Origin: Rubricoccus sp963708165
Lineage (GTDB): Bacteria > Bacteroidota > Rhodothermia > Rhodothermales > Rubricoccaceae
Direction: 5' to 3'
NCBI GenBank assembly: GCA_963708165.1
Contig: OY970187.1
Location: 3,658,001 to 3,722,000, forward strand
Length of the DNA: 64,000 bases
The notes under the pieces were generated by a model. The model was not told the DNA's origin. It saw only the letters and a list, made by a program, of their open reading frames with translations, and ran no database searches. A program made the translations under genes and the position numbers. Positions within the stretch are counted from its first letter, which is position 1. Every line of letters begins with the position of its first letter. Shown piece by piece: positions 34,628-42,214 of the stretch.

Positions 34628-35437
34628 CTACCCGGCCTCTGGCGCCCAAACATCGCGGAGTTGCTGGCGGAAAAACACGTCCAGCGCGTCGCGGTCGGCT
34701 TCGGCAACGGGCATGGCCTTCGCCAGAGGCTCCAGGTCGGCGATCTCGCGCTCGATGAACGCTTGCAACACCGGGATCGGGCGTTGGCGGTCGCCTTCGC
34801 CGCCCGCGCGCTTGGCGACGAGCAGCGCGTCGATGGCCTCGCGGACCTCGCCCGAGGGCAGGAAGCGCTCGACCAGCGCCTCGAACTCCATCGGTGGCGG
34901 CGCCAGAGGCTCGGCCTGAATCCAGTGGCAGCACAGGATGGGCCGGAGCACGTAGAAGTACTTCTTCGGGCGCACGAGTTCGCCGCGAAGCTCGGCTTTG
35001 TGATTGCCTCGCGCCATGCTCCAATAGTGGTAGAAGCACGAACGGCGCGAGTAAAACCGCGGCGTGAGCGCGCGCATTCCCGCGGCGACGCCAGAGGCCT
35101 CCTCGTAGACGAGTGGCGAACGCAGCCACTCCAGAAGTGGCGGGTTGGACTTGTAGAACAGCCCGAGCGCTTTCTGCAAGTCCCAGCCGCTCACGTCGAA
35201 CAGGCCGTCGATGGGCGGCTCGATGACATCGCGACCTGGAAAGATGGACAGGTACCAGTTAGGGCGGCGCACGTAGAGGAAACGGGCGTCCACGTCGCTG
35301 TCGCGAGAGGCGAATCCCCAGGCGCGGCTGCCGGACTCGACGGCGTAGACGACGCGCATGTCGTGCTCGGCTTCGAGCGCGCGGAGCCTCTGGCGGACTT
35401 CGGCGCGAGGGATCTGGTGGGGGGCGAGGTCGAGCAT
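34628..35437 (-). CDS. PF10127-like nucleotidyltransferase (RNA-repair-associated family)
   Basis: 269 residues from ATG 35437. Polymerase-beta-type core: VVYAVESGSRAWGFASRDSDVDARFLYVRRPNWYLS, where GSRAWG and the Asp-x-Asp (DSDVDARF) are the nucleotide-binding and metal sites. Downstream FDVSGWDLQKALGLFYKSNPPLLEWLRSPLVY and LRPILCCHWI match the RlaP/YcgL-type family (PF10127), found near RNA ligases. It overlaps the macrodomain gene by 4 bp (ATGA), so the two are coupled. Possible role in RNA or tRNA end repair (inference). Confidence 0.83.
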   Translation of the reverse strand: MLDLAPHQIPRAEVRQRLRALEAEHDMRVVYAVESGSRAWGFASRDSDVDARFLYVRRPNWYLSIFPGRDVIEPPIDGLFDVSGWDLQKALGLFYKSNPPLLEWLRSPLVYEEASGVAAGMRALTPRFYSRRSCFYHYWSMARGNHKAELRGELVRPKKYFYVLRPILCCHWIQAEPLAPPPMEFEALVERFLPSGEVREAIDALLVAKRAGGEGDRQRPIPVLQAFIEREIADLEPLAKAMPVAEADRDALDVFFRQQLRDVWAPEAG

Positions 35438-36282
35438 CAGCGGGCGATTCGGCGGAGGGCGGAACGGAGGTGCTTGTGGGAGCGGTCGTCGAACGGCACG
35501 AGCACGATGCGCAACGGCGTATCGTTCAGTTGGCGCCAGCGGTGACACGCGTGGACGGCGACGAGCGCCGCGTCCCAGCTCGGAAAGCCGTACGCGCCGG
35601 TCGATATGGCTGGGAAGGCGATGGACTCGGCCTTGACGCTGCTGGCGAGGTTTAAGCACGCGTAGTACGCGGAGGCCAACCGTTTCTTCGGCTCGTCTTT
35701 CTCCTCGCCCTCCCAGACCGGCCCGACAGCGTGCGCCACGTAGCGAGCCGGGAGCTTGAATCCTGGCGTCAGAACGGCATCGCCTACCTGGCACCGAACG
35801 CCGGGCGAGATCTCGGGAAGGGCCAGCGTCGCCGCCAGAAGCTCGGGCCCTGCGGCTTTCTGGATCGCGCCATCCACGCCGCCACCACCACTCAGCGCGC
35901 GGTTGGCCGCGTTGACGATCACGTCCACGTGCAACTGCGTGATGTCGCCTCGCCAGAGGCCCACGTTTCCGCCTCTGGCGGCGACGCGTTCGCGGATGAG
36001 GCGGAGCACGCGCGCCATCTGGGTGTCGCTCGCGTCGCCGGGATGCCCGCCGCCGTGGCGGTGCGCGCGGCGGGCGCGCTGCAGCTCAATGCGGAGCTCG
36101 TCGGTGTTCAGGGCATCCAGCCCCTGCTCCTCGGCGCGGTGCATGATCTCGATTATGGCCTCCTGACCGACGCGCGCGTAGCCGGTGTGCTGAAAGAACG
36201 GGTGACCGTGGTCCTTGTGCGAGTCCGGGATGGCGGACGGTGTGAGTGCGACCGTTGGAATGGCTGTGATGTGAAAGCTCAT
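35437..36282 (-). CDS. MacroD-type macrodomain protein with novel N-terminal region
   Basis: 281 residues from the ATG at 36282, preceded by a pyrimidine-rich leader; the frame is open to 36381 but that would overlap the next gene. C-terminal ~165 residues are a macrodomain: LWRGDITQLHVDVIVNAANRALSGGGGVDGAIQKAAG and AFPAISTGAYGFPSWDAA, which bind ADP-ribose; MacroD enzymes remove ADP-ribose from proteins or process ADP-ribose-1''-phosphate from RNA repair. The first ~115 residues (MSFHITAIPTVALTPSAIPDSHKDHGHPFFQHTG, given in parts) have no family I know. Coupled to the nucleotidyltransferase downstream. Confidence 0.85.
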   Translation of the reverse strand: MSFHITAIPTVALTPSAIPDSHKDHGHPFFQHTGYARVGQEAIIEIMHRAEEQGLDALNTDELRIELQRARRAHRHGGGHPGDASDTQMARVLRLIRERVAARGGNVGLWRGDITQLHVDVIVNAANRALSGGGGVDGAIQKAAGPELLAATLALPEISPGVRCQVGDAVLTPGFKLPARYVAHAVGPVWEGEEKDEPKKRLASAYYACLNLASSVKAESIAFPAISTGAYGFPSWDAALVAVHACHRWRQLNDTPLRIVLVPFDDRSHKHLRSALRRIAR

Positions 36283-36352
36283 GCCGGGATCGTAGAGATG
36301 GAAGAGTAAGAGCCCGTTCCTCTCTTCATTCGCAGGAAGCCTCTGGCGGAGA

Positions 36353-37630
36353 TCATTCCACGCCGGATCCTGATGCTGCACGGCGCCAGAGGCCTCTGGC
36401 GCGGAGCACGCGCGCGAAAGGCCAGAGGCAAAGCGCCGCTAGAAGCATCGCGAACGCCGACACAGGAAGGCGCGATGCTCCCGCCAGAGGCGCCCACTCG
36501 GCCTCTGGCGCATAGCCCGCAGACCTCGCCCACGCGAGAAACGCGTCACCGACCGGCATCGCGCCGAAGGCGTAGAACCGCCTGCCGCGCCACGCCAGAG
36601 GCACGCCGAAGGCCTCGACGGTCTGGCTCAAGCCTCTGGCGAGATCGCGGTCGCCGTAGGCACGCGCGGTGCCAATCGCGACGACGGTCGCAGGAAGGCT
36701 CACGCTCCACGGCGTTGGTCCGGAGTCGATATCGGGGCGGCCCGCGACGCCCGGTGGAAACTCCAGCACGACCGGCAGGCCGAGGCGCGTGGTGACGAAG
36801 CGCTCGCGGAACGTGGCATACATCTCGCGGCCGACCTCGGGGTCAACGTCGGCCATCGTGCGCAGCATGAGTGCCTGCGACGAGCCGCGAAAGCCTTCGA
36901 GCGGCGCGCCAGAGGCGGGGTCGGCGGCGTGCGGGAGAAGGCCTGCGTCAGGGTCGAGGCGCATGCGAACCGCGTCCAGCCACGCCGCGCGCAGCGCGGT
37001 GTAGCGCGCGGGGAACAGCCGGTCGTGGATGGCGAGGGCCGCGATTCCGGGCAACGCGTCGGCGGGCCACGCTGCATTCGCGTAGCTGTGCAGGTACGGC
37101 GAGCCGCTGGCGCCGAGCGAGCGCGAAAGCGCCGCGGCGAGGGAATCGGCGCGGGCGCGGAACGCGGCGCCAGAGGCCGACTCCTGCTGGGCCTCTGGCG
37201 AGGCGGCGAGAATGGAGGCGTCGAGCCAGAGCGTCCAGCCGGTCCAGAAGGCGCCGTGCGGCGGATCGAGCGTGGCCGGGAACGGAGCGCGGGCATCTGG
37301 CGAGGCGAGGTCTCGCTGCGCGAGACGCGCGGCGGCGAGCGCATCGGTTCGGACCGCAGGCGAAACGCTGGAGTCAGCCGCGACCTGCGCCCATGCCAGA
37401 CCGTGGAGCACGCGCGTGAACACGTAGCCCTCAGGAAACAGCCCCTGCATTCGCTCCGCCTCGCCTCTGGCGGCCTCGGCGTCGAGATGCCGTAGCGACG
37501 CCAGAAGCTGAGCGTCCGGCCCTTCGCCGCTCGGCGGCGTGCGCCAGAGGCCTGCGAGGACGAACCCAGCTAGAAGCAGGCCACTCAACGCGAGCACGCC
37601 AGAGGCTGACAGATTGAGCGCCTTTCTCAT
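36353..37630 (-). CDS. Membrane-anchored protein with alpha-toroid-like domain, function unknown
   Basis: 425 residues from ATG 37630. An N-terminal membrane helix (LSASGVLALSGLLLAGFVLAGLW, about 7-29) and a C-terminal one (LPVSAFAMLLAALCLWPFARVL) bracket a helical, Trp/Tyr-rich extracytoplasmic domain: YVFTRVLHGLAWAQVA, HGAFWTGWTLWLDASILA, YLHSYANAAWPADALPGIAALAIHDR, FRGSSQALMLRTMADVDPE, LEFPPGVAGRPDIDSGPTPWSVSLPAT. The repeating paired helices with WP-A-DAL/S-S motifs resemble (alpha/alpha)6 glycosidase- or linalool-dehydratase-isomerase-like toroids, but no catalytic family is assigned. Confidence 0.7.
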   Translation of the reverse strand: MRKALNLSASGVLALSGLLLAGFVLAGLWRTPPSGEGPDAQLLASLRHLDAEAARGEAERMQGLFPEGYVFTRVLHGLAWAQVAADSSVSPAVRTDALAAARLAQRDLASPDARAPFPATLDPPHGAFWTGWTLWLDASILAASPEAQQESASGAAFRARADSLAAALSRSLGASGSPYLHSYANAAWPADALPGIAALAIHDRLFPARYTALRAAWLDAVRMRLDPDAGLLPHAADPASGAPLEGFRGSSQALMLRTMADVDPEVGREMYATFRERFVTTRLGLPVVLEFPPGVAGRPDIDSGPTPWSVSLPATVVAIGTARAYGDRDLARGLSQTVEAFGVPLAWRGRRFYAFGAMPVGDAFLAWARSAGYAPEAEWAPLAGASRLPVSAFAMLLAALCLWPFARVLRARGLWRRAASGSGVE

Positions 37631-37655
37631 GTCGTGAGACGCGTGTTCAGCATCC

Positions 37656-37673
37656 CGCCAGAGGCCTCTGGCG
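37656..37673. repeat. Type-2 palindrome abutting the pyrC stop codon
   Basis: CGCCAGAGGCCTCTGGCG ends one base before the TAG of pyrC (37674-37676, minus strand). Same placement as at 1172, 25875, 31837 and 54228. Confidence 0.92.
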
Positions 37674-38960
37674 CTATTGGCTCGCGGGCACCCACTGGCC
37701 GCGGTTGACGATGCCCCACGCGCGGCCCACCATCGGCGCGCCGACAAACGGGGTGTTTTTGGACTTGCTCTGGATGTGACGCGCCTCGAAGGTCCAGTCA
37801 GAGTCGGCATCGAAGACCGTCAGTTCGGCCTGGGCGCCGACTTCGATGTTCGGCACGTCCAGTCCAAGGATCTCGCGCGGACGAACCGCCAGTTTGCGCA
37901 CGGCCTCCGCCAGAGGCAGCACGCCGGGACGCACGAGCTCGCGGCAGGTCAGGCCCCAGCAGGTTTCGAGACCGAGGATGCCGAAAGGCGCTTCGATGTA
38001 CTCGACTTCCTTCTCGAACGGCGCGTGCGGCGCGTGGTCGGTCGCGATCACGTCGATGGTGCCGTCTGCGAGGCCGTCTTTGATGGCCTGCACGTCCTCG
38101 GCGGTGCGCAGCGGCGGGTGCATCTTGGTGTGCGTGTCGTACTCGCTGTTGGCTACGGCCTCATCGGTCAGGGTCCAGTGGTGCGGGCACGCCTCGGCGG
38201 TGATCGGCACGCCGCGTTCCTTCGCGCGCCGCACGATGTCGACCGCGCGAGCCGTCGAGATGTGGCAGACGTGGACGTGGCCGCCGGTGAACTCGGCCAG
38301 GAGGGCGTCGCGCGCGATCATCGCCTCCTCGGCCAGTCCGGGGATGCCCGGCAGTCCCAGCCGCGTGGCGACGGCGCCTTCGTTCATGTGCCCGTGGTCC
38401 GCGTTGAGGGTCAGGTCTTCCTCGTGCCCGAGAATCGGCGCTCCCAGCGTGCGAGCGTATTCCAGCGCGCGACGCATCAGGCCGCCGTGCTGGACCGGCG
38501 AGCCATCGTCCGAGAACGCGACCGCGCCGCCGTTCTGCATGTCTCCCATCTCGGCCATCTCGTTGCCCTCGCGCCCCTTCGAGACCGTTCCGATCGGGTG
38601 GATCGCCACCGCCAGAGGCCTCTGGCGCGCGACGATAAACTCGACCACGTCGCGCGTGGCGATGGGCGGCTCGGTGTTGGGCATACAGGCGACGGCCGTA
38701 AAGCCGCCCCAGGCCGCGGCGCGGGCGCCGGTTTCGAGCGTTTCCTTGTGCTCCTGCCCCGGCTCGCGAAAGTGGACGTGCATGTCCATCCAGCCGGGCG
38801 AGACCATCGCGCCGGAGATGTCGATGACCTCGGCGCCAGAGGCTTCGAGGTCCGTGCCGATCTCGGCAATCACGCCGTCGCGGATGAGGAGGTCGGCGCG
38901 GGTGGTGCTGCCGCTGTCGAGGTCGAGGATCTCGCCGCCGGCGAGGAGAAAGTCTGGCAT
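37674..38960 (-). CDS. pyrC: Dihydroorotase
   Basis: 428 residues from ATG 38960. Amidohydrolase with the class I dihydroorotase pattern: metal site DMHVHFREPGQEHKET, TAVACMPNTEPPI, FSDDGSPVQHGG, LGHEEDLTLNADHGHMNEG, VHVCHISTARAVDIVRRAK, and the catalytic Asp in VIATDHAPHAPFEKEVEY. Closes carbamoyl-aspartate to dihydroorotate in pyrimidine synthesis; pyrE lies 2.5 kb downstream on the same strand. The leader on the coding strand is ccctttccaagcggt. A type-2 palindrome follows the stop directly. Confidence 0.96.
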   Translation of the reverse strand: MPDFLLAGGEILDLDSGSTTRADLLIRDGVIAEIGTDLEASGAEVIDISGAMVSPGWMDMHVHFREPGQEHKETLETGARAAAWGGFTAVACMPNTEPPIATRDVVEFIVARQRPLAVAIHPIGTVSKGREGNEMAEMGDMQNGGAVAFSDDGSPVQHGGLMRRALEYARTLGAPILGHEEDLTLNADHGHMNEGAVATRLGLPGIPGLAEEAMIARDALLAEFTGGHVHVCHISTARAVDIVRRAKERGVPITAEACPHHWTLTDEAVANSEYDTHTKMHPPLRTAEDVQAIKDGLADGTIDVIATDHAPHAPFEKEVEYIEAPFGILGLETCWGLTCRELVRPGVLPLAEAVRKLAVRPREILGLDVPNIEVGAQAELTVFDADSDWTFEARHIQSKSKNTPFVGAPMVGRAWGIVNRGQWVPASQ

Positions 38961-39005
38961 ACCGCTTGGAAAGGGACGGCCGAAGCTACCGGCCTCTGGC
39001 GTAGA

Positions 39006-39584
39006 ATGCGGGGCCACTCTCTACGTCTTGTGCGTCTTGTTCTCCTGCTCGGGTTCCTGGCGCTCTCGGGTTGCGTCTCGACCCAGCCTGCCACGGTTTC
39101 CACACCCGAAGGTCGCGCGGCTCTCAACGACCGCGCCGAGCGCGGACACCCCGTCCTCGCGCTTCAGGGAGACCGCGGGCGTCCGGTCAGCGACCTCCGC
39201 ATCGACGCCGACTCGGCGCGGTGGGTAGACCGGAAAAGCGGCGAGGCCCGCTCGGCGCCAGCGGCGCAGATCGAGGCGATCACGTTCCGGCGCGACGGGC
39301 GCGGCGCGCTCAAAGGCATCGCGATCGCGGCCGGAGTCGGCACCGCCATCGGGCTACTGATTGCATCCGACGACGACAACTTCTTCGACGTCGACGCGCG
39401 CGGGGGCATCGCGTTTGGACTCCTCGGCACAGTCCCGATCGGCGCTCTCGTCGGCGCGATGCACTCCGACCGCGACGTGCACCTCATCGTGCCGCCTGCG
39501 ACCTCCGCCGAGGTGCGGCCGTGCACCGTACCCATGACCTGCGCCGTGCCCGGGCCGCTGGCGCCAGAAGCCCGGGCGCGCTAG
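39006..39584 (+). CDS. Predicted lipoprotein with glycine-zipper-like segment
   Basis: 192 residues from ATG 39006. Signal peptide ending in lipobox Leu-Ser-Gly-Cys (GFLALSGC). The mature domain contains a short beta region (GRPVSDLRIDADSARWVDRKSGEARSAPAAQIEAITFRRDGRG in parts) and a Gly/Ala-rich hydrophobic stretch GIAIAAGVGTAIGLLIAS ... FGLLGTVPIGALVGAM that could be a membrane-embedded hairpin. No family named. Divergent from pyrC, with a 45-bp gap carrying one iterated 10-mer. The end overlaps nothing; the next gene converges 2 bp away. Confidence 0.75.
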   Translation: MRGHSLRLVRLVLLLGFLALSGCVSTQPATVSTPEGRAALNDRAERGHPVLALQGDRGRPVSDLRIDADSARWVDRKSGEARSAPAAQIEAITFRRDGRGALKGIAIAAGVGTAIGLLIASDDDNFFDVDARGGIAFGLLGTVPIGALVGAMHSDRDVHLIVPPATSAEVRPCTVPMTCAVPGPLAPEARAR

Positions 39585-39586
39585 GC

Positions 39587-39940
39587 TCACGCGATGCCGA
39601 TGGCCTGCGCGATGGCCCAGACGTAGGCCATCGCCGCCAGAGGCCAGACCACGCCTCGCGCGAGAACGGCGCCGCGTTGGGATAGCAAACCCAGGATGGC
39701 ACCCAAAACTGCCAACCCGGCGCAGAGCGCGAGCGTGACGAACGACACGTCGAACTGCGGGCGCACGAGCGTGGCGCACGCCAGGAGCGCCGTCCCGAGC
39801 GACGGCAGGCCCAGGCCAAGGCGGTGGCCTCTGGCGTAGACCGAGCGGTCCGTGTCCAGCGCTGCCTGCGCCCACGCGCCGCCCGCACTCGCGAAGGAGA
39901 GCGCGAAGGCGCCGAGGAGCAGGCCGAAGGAGAGTTCCAC
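39587..39940 (-). CDS. Small integral membrane protein, unknown function
   Basis: 117 residues with four hydrophobic segments (about 3-22, 45-63, 65-85, 95-115). Begins MELSFGLLLGAFALSFASAGGAWAQ, which could be a signal sequence or a first helix; polar linker ALDTDRSVYARGHRLG. No family recognised. Located 14 bp downstream of the cinA stop on the same strand, so possibly transcribed with cinA. Confidence 0.65.
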   Translation of the reverse strand: MELSFGLLLGAFALSFASAGGAWAQAALDTDRSVYARGHRLGLGLPSLGTALLACATLVRPQFDVSFVTLALCAGLAVLGAILGLLSQRGAVLARGVVWPLAAMAYVWAIAQAIGIA

Positions 39941-39954
39941 GCGGGTCAGAGAGG

Positions 39955-41250
39955 TCAGGACTGGATATACGAACGCTCGCCAGAGGCCTCTGGCGTATCT
40001 GCCGTGCGCAGCACGTGACGGCGCACCATATCGAGCGCGAGCGTGGTCGTGACGGCGATGTTGAGTTCTCGGTCAGGGAAAAGCTGGAGCCGTACTGCGT
40101 GCTCGCCAGAGGCACCCGCAAGGGCGAGCCAGACCGTGCCGACGGGCTTCTCGGGCGTGCCGCCGGTCGGTCCGGCGACGCCCGTCGTGGCGACGCCGAT
40201 GTCGGCGCCGAGCCTCTGGCGCGCGCCTCGGGCGAGGGCGAGCGCGACGGGCTCGCTAACGGCGCCGTGCGCGTCGAGCAGGCCTTGCGGAACGTTCAGC
40301 AGATCGCGCTTGGCCTCGTTGCTGTAGGCCACGATCGCGCCCTGCGCGTAGCGGCTCGCGCCGGGCACGCTCGTGATGCGCGCCATGAGCGCGCCGCCGG
40401 TGCAGCTCTCGCCAGAGGCGATGCTCAGGCCTCTGGCGGCCAACATCTCTCCCACCACCGCTTCGAGCGTGCTCTCGCCTTCGCCGAAGACGAGCGGCCC
40501 GAGGCGGTGGCGCAAGCGCTCGGCGGCGCGGTCGATGCGGGACTGCGCCTCCGCACTGTCCTCGCCTCTGGCGGTGACGCGGAGCCGGACCGTGCCCAGC
40601 GACGGAAGGAACGCGAGGCCGACGCCCGGACCGAGAAGCGCACCGAGATCGCCCAGGTCGTCCGCGATGTCGCTCTCGCCCTTGCCGACCGTCAGGATCG
40701 TGCGGTGCACGACCGCTCCCGGCCGCCTCTGGCGGATACGCGGCTCGACGCCGCCCTCCCAGATCGCTTTCATTTCGTACGGCACGCCGGGCATCAGCGC
40801 GATCATCTGCCGCCGCCCCCCTACGTCGCGTTCGCCCCACAGACCGGGCGCCGCGCCGCGCGGGTTCGCCAGAGGCTCGAAGCCCTCGGGCACATCAGCC
40901 ATGCTGCGGCGGCTTTCGGTGAGCGCTGCGCCTCTGGCGGCGTACCGCGATTCCAGAACGGCCTCGACCTCGGCATCGCGCGCCAGAGGCGCGTCAAAAA
41001 AGTCGCCCACGACTTGCACCGTAATGTCGTCGTGCGTGGGTCCCAGGCCGCCGGTCGCGACGACCAACTCAGCGTCGGCAAAGGCGCCGTCGAGCGCGTG
41101 CGTGATCGCCTCTGGCGTGTCGCCGATGGTCTCGGAGCGCACGAGGTCGACGCCCGCGAGGGCGAGCTGGTCGCCCAGCCACGCCGCGTTGGTGTTGACG
41201 ATCTGGCCCAGCAGAATCTCGTCGCCGATGGTGAGGAGGACGGCTTTCAT
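39955..41250 (-). CDS. cinA: CinA-family competence/damage-inducible protein (nicotinamide-nucleotide amidohydrolase)
   Basis: 431 residues from ATG 41250, leader ccatccctccatccctccac. N-terminal MoCF-like domain (VLLTIGDEILLGQIVNTNAAWLGDQL; VVATGGLGPTHDDITVQV; LMPGVPYEMKAIWE) with ADP-ribose pyrophosphatase activity in the family, and a C-terminal PncC domain (LSIASGESCTGGALMARITSVPGASRY; GVATTGVAGPTGGTPEKPVGTVWLAL) that deamidates NMN. Full two-domain form. In naturally transformable bacteria cinA is often co-induced with recA, a suggestive detail given the uptake-signal-like repeat, but not evidence by itself. Confidence 0.95.
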   Translation of the reverse strand: MKAVLLTIGDEILLGQIVNTNAAWLGDQLALAGVDLVRSETIGDTPEAITHALDGAFADAELVVATGGLGPTHDDITVQVVGDFFDAPLARDAEVEAVLESRYAARGAALTESRRSMADVPEGFEPLANPRGAAPGLWGERDVGGRRQMIALMPGVPYEMKAIWEGGVEPRIRQRRPGAVVHRTILTVGKGESDIADDLGDLGALLGPGVGLAFLPSLGTVRLRVTARGEDSAEAQSRIDRAAERLRHRLGPLVFGEGESTLEAVVGEMLAARGLSIASGESCTGGALMARITSVPGASRYAQGAIVAYSNEAKRDLLNVPQGLLDAHGAVSEPVALALARGARQRLGADIGVATTGVAGPTGGTPEKPVGTVWLALAGASGEHAVRLQLFPDRELNIAVTTTLALDMVRRHVLRTADTPEASGERSYIQS

Positions 41251-41416
41251 GTGGAGGGATGGAGGGATGCGCGATGGAGAGGGATGCGGGTCTCGCCTCT
41301 GGCGCCAGAGGCCTACGCTGAGCACTCCGACTCGATCATCCCCGACTCGTCATCCCCGACAGAGGGAAGCGACGAGGGATCGCCGCGGTTGCGCAACGAT
41401 GCGATCTCGCCCCAGG
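41251..41416. other. cinA-pyrE spacer with palindrome and REP-like element
   Basis: An 18-bp GCCTCTGGCGCCAGAGGC palindrome lies at about 41295-41312. At about 41333-41412 there is an imperfect inverted-repeat element (tcgtcatccccgacag ... agcgacgagggatcgcc) resembling the elements at 44796-44912 and 50681-50750. No gene. On the minus strand it follows pyrE. Confidence 0.6.
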
Positions 41417-42070
41417 CTACGCGCCGCCGCGCGCGCGGCTCCACGCCTCGGGGTCGCGGCGCCAGTCTTCCAATGCGGCGAGGTCGCCTGCGCTGATCTC
41501 GCCAGAGGCCTGCGCGACGTCCAGGAGCGCGGGAAAGTCGGTGAGCGTGCGGAGCGTGAAGCCCGCGTCCGAAATGGCGTCGGCCGCCGCGTCCAGGCCG
41601 TAGGTGAAGACGGCCAGGACGGTCTGCACCACGCCGCCCGCGTCGCGGATGGCCTCGACGGCGTCGATGACCGAGCCACCGGTCGAAACCAGATCCTCCA
41701 CGACGAGCACGCGCTCGCCGGGCTCGATGCGGCCCTCGATCTTGTTGCCTTTGCCATGGCCCTTCGCGCTGGAGCGCACGTAACTCAGCGGCAGGCCGAG
41801 GCGGTCCGCCAGCAGCGTCGCGTGCGGGATTCCGGCCGTGGCCGTGCCCGAGACCGCCGCCGCGTTGCCCGCGCGCTCGGCGAGCGTCACGAAGCCCTCG
41901 ACGAGCCTCTGGCGCACGTCGGGGTGCGAGAGCGTGAGGCGGTTGTCGGTGTAGATGGGCGCGAGGCGTCCGCTGGCCCACGTAAACGGGTCGGCGGGGC
42001 GGAGCGTGACGGCACCGATGCGGAGCAGGTCGCGCGCGATGTCACGGGGCGTTGTCGGGTGCGTAGGCAT
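41417..42070 (-). CDS. pyrE: Orotate phosphoribosyltransferase
   Basis: 217 residues from ATG 42070. The PRPP-binding loop VLVVEDLVSTGGSVIDAVEAIRDAG (about 123-147) is clear; FTWASGRLAPIYTDNRLTLSHPDVR and LSYVRSSAKGHGKGNKIEG (the catalytic lysine/flexible-loop region) complete the fold. Converts orotate plus PRPP to OMP. The very long open frame upstream on this strand is antisense to eno and is not coding. Divergent from eno; a LacI-operator-like AAGCGCTT lies between. Confidence 0.95.
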   Translation of the reverse strand: MPTHPTTPRDIARDLLRIGAVTLRPADPFTWASGRLAPIYTDNRLTLSHPDVRQRLVEGFVTLAERAGNAAAVSGTATAGIPHATLLADRLGLPLSYVRSSAKGHGKGNKIEGRIEPGERVLVVEDLVSTGGSVIDAVEAIRDAGGVVQTVLAVFTYGLDAAADAISDAGFTLRTLTDFPALLDVAQASGEISAGDLAALEDWRRDPEAWSRARGGA

Positions 42071-42111
42071 GGGGCAGAGTGGGTGCGCCGCAAGGTCTCG
42101 CCAGAGGCCCG

Positions 42112-42135
42112 GGCGTAGCAAGCGCTTCCGGCGAA
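42112..42135. promoter_or_regulatory. Candidate LacI-family operator upstream of eno and pyrE
   Basis: Core AAGCGCTT at 42120-42127 in the context gcgtagcAAGCGCTTccggcg, similar to the site at 6896-6911 by the LacI-type regulator (shared AAGCGCTTCC). Located 88 bp before the eno start in a 144-bp divergent spacer that also holds three iterated 10-mers. A carbon-source regulator acting on enolase would make sense, but this is inference from two short matches. Confidence 0.35.
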
Positions 42136-42214
42136 AGACGGCCTCTGGCGAGGGAAAACAGCCGCGGGCGCCAGAGGCGGCGGTAGGTTTGGGCAGACTC
42201 CTCCCTCTCCCGAT

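Noticed and set aside
34569..35129. N-terminal extension of the class V aminotransferase frame
   Set aside because: The added sequence is antisense to the nucleotidyltransferase gene and low complexity; ATG 34568 gives a normal start.
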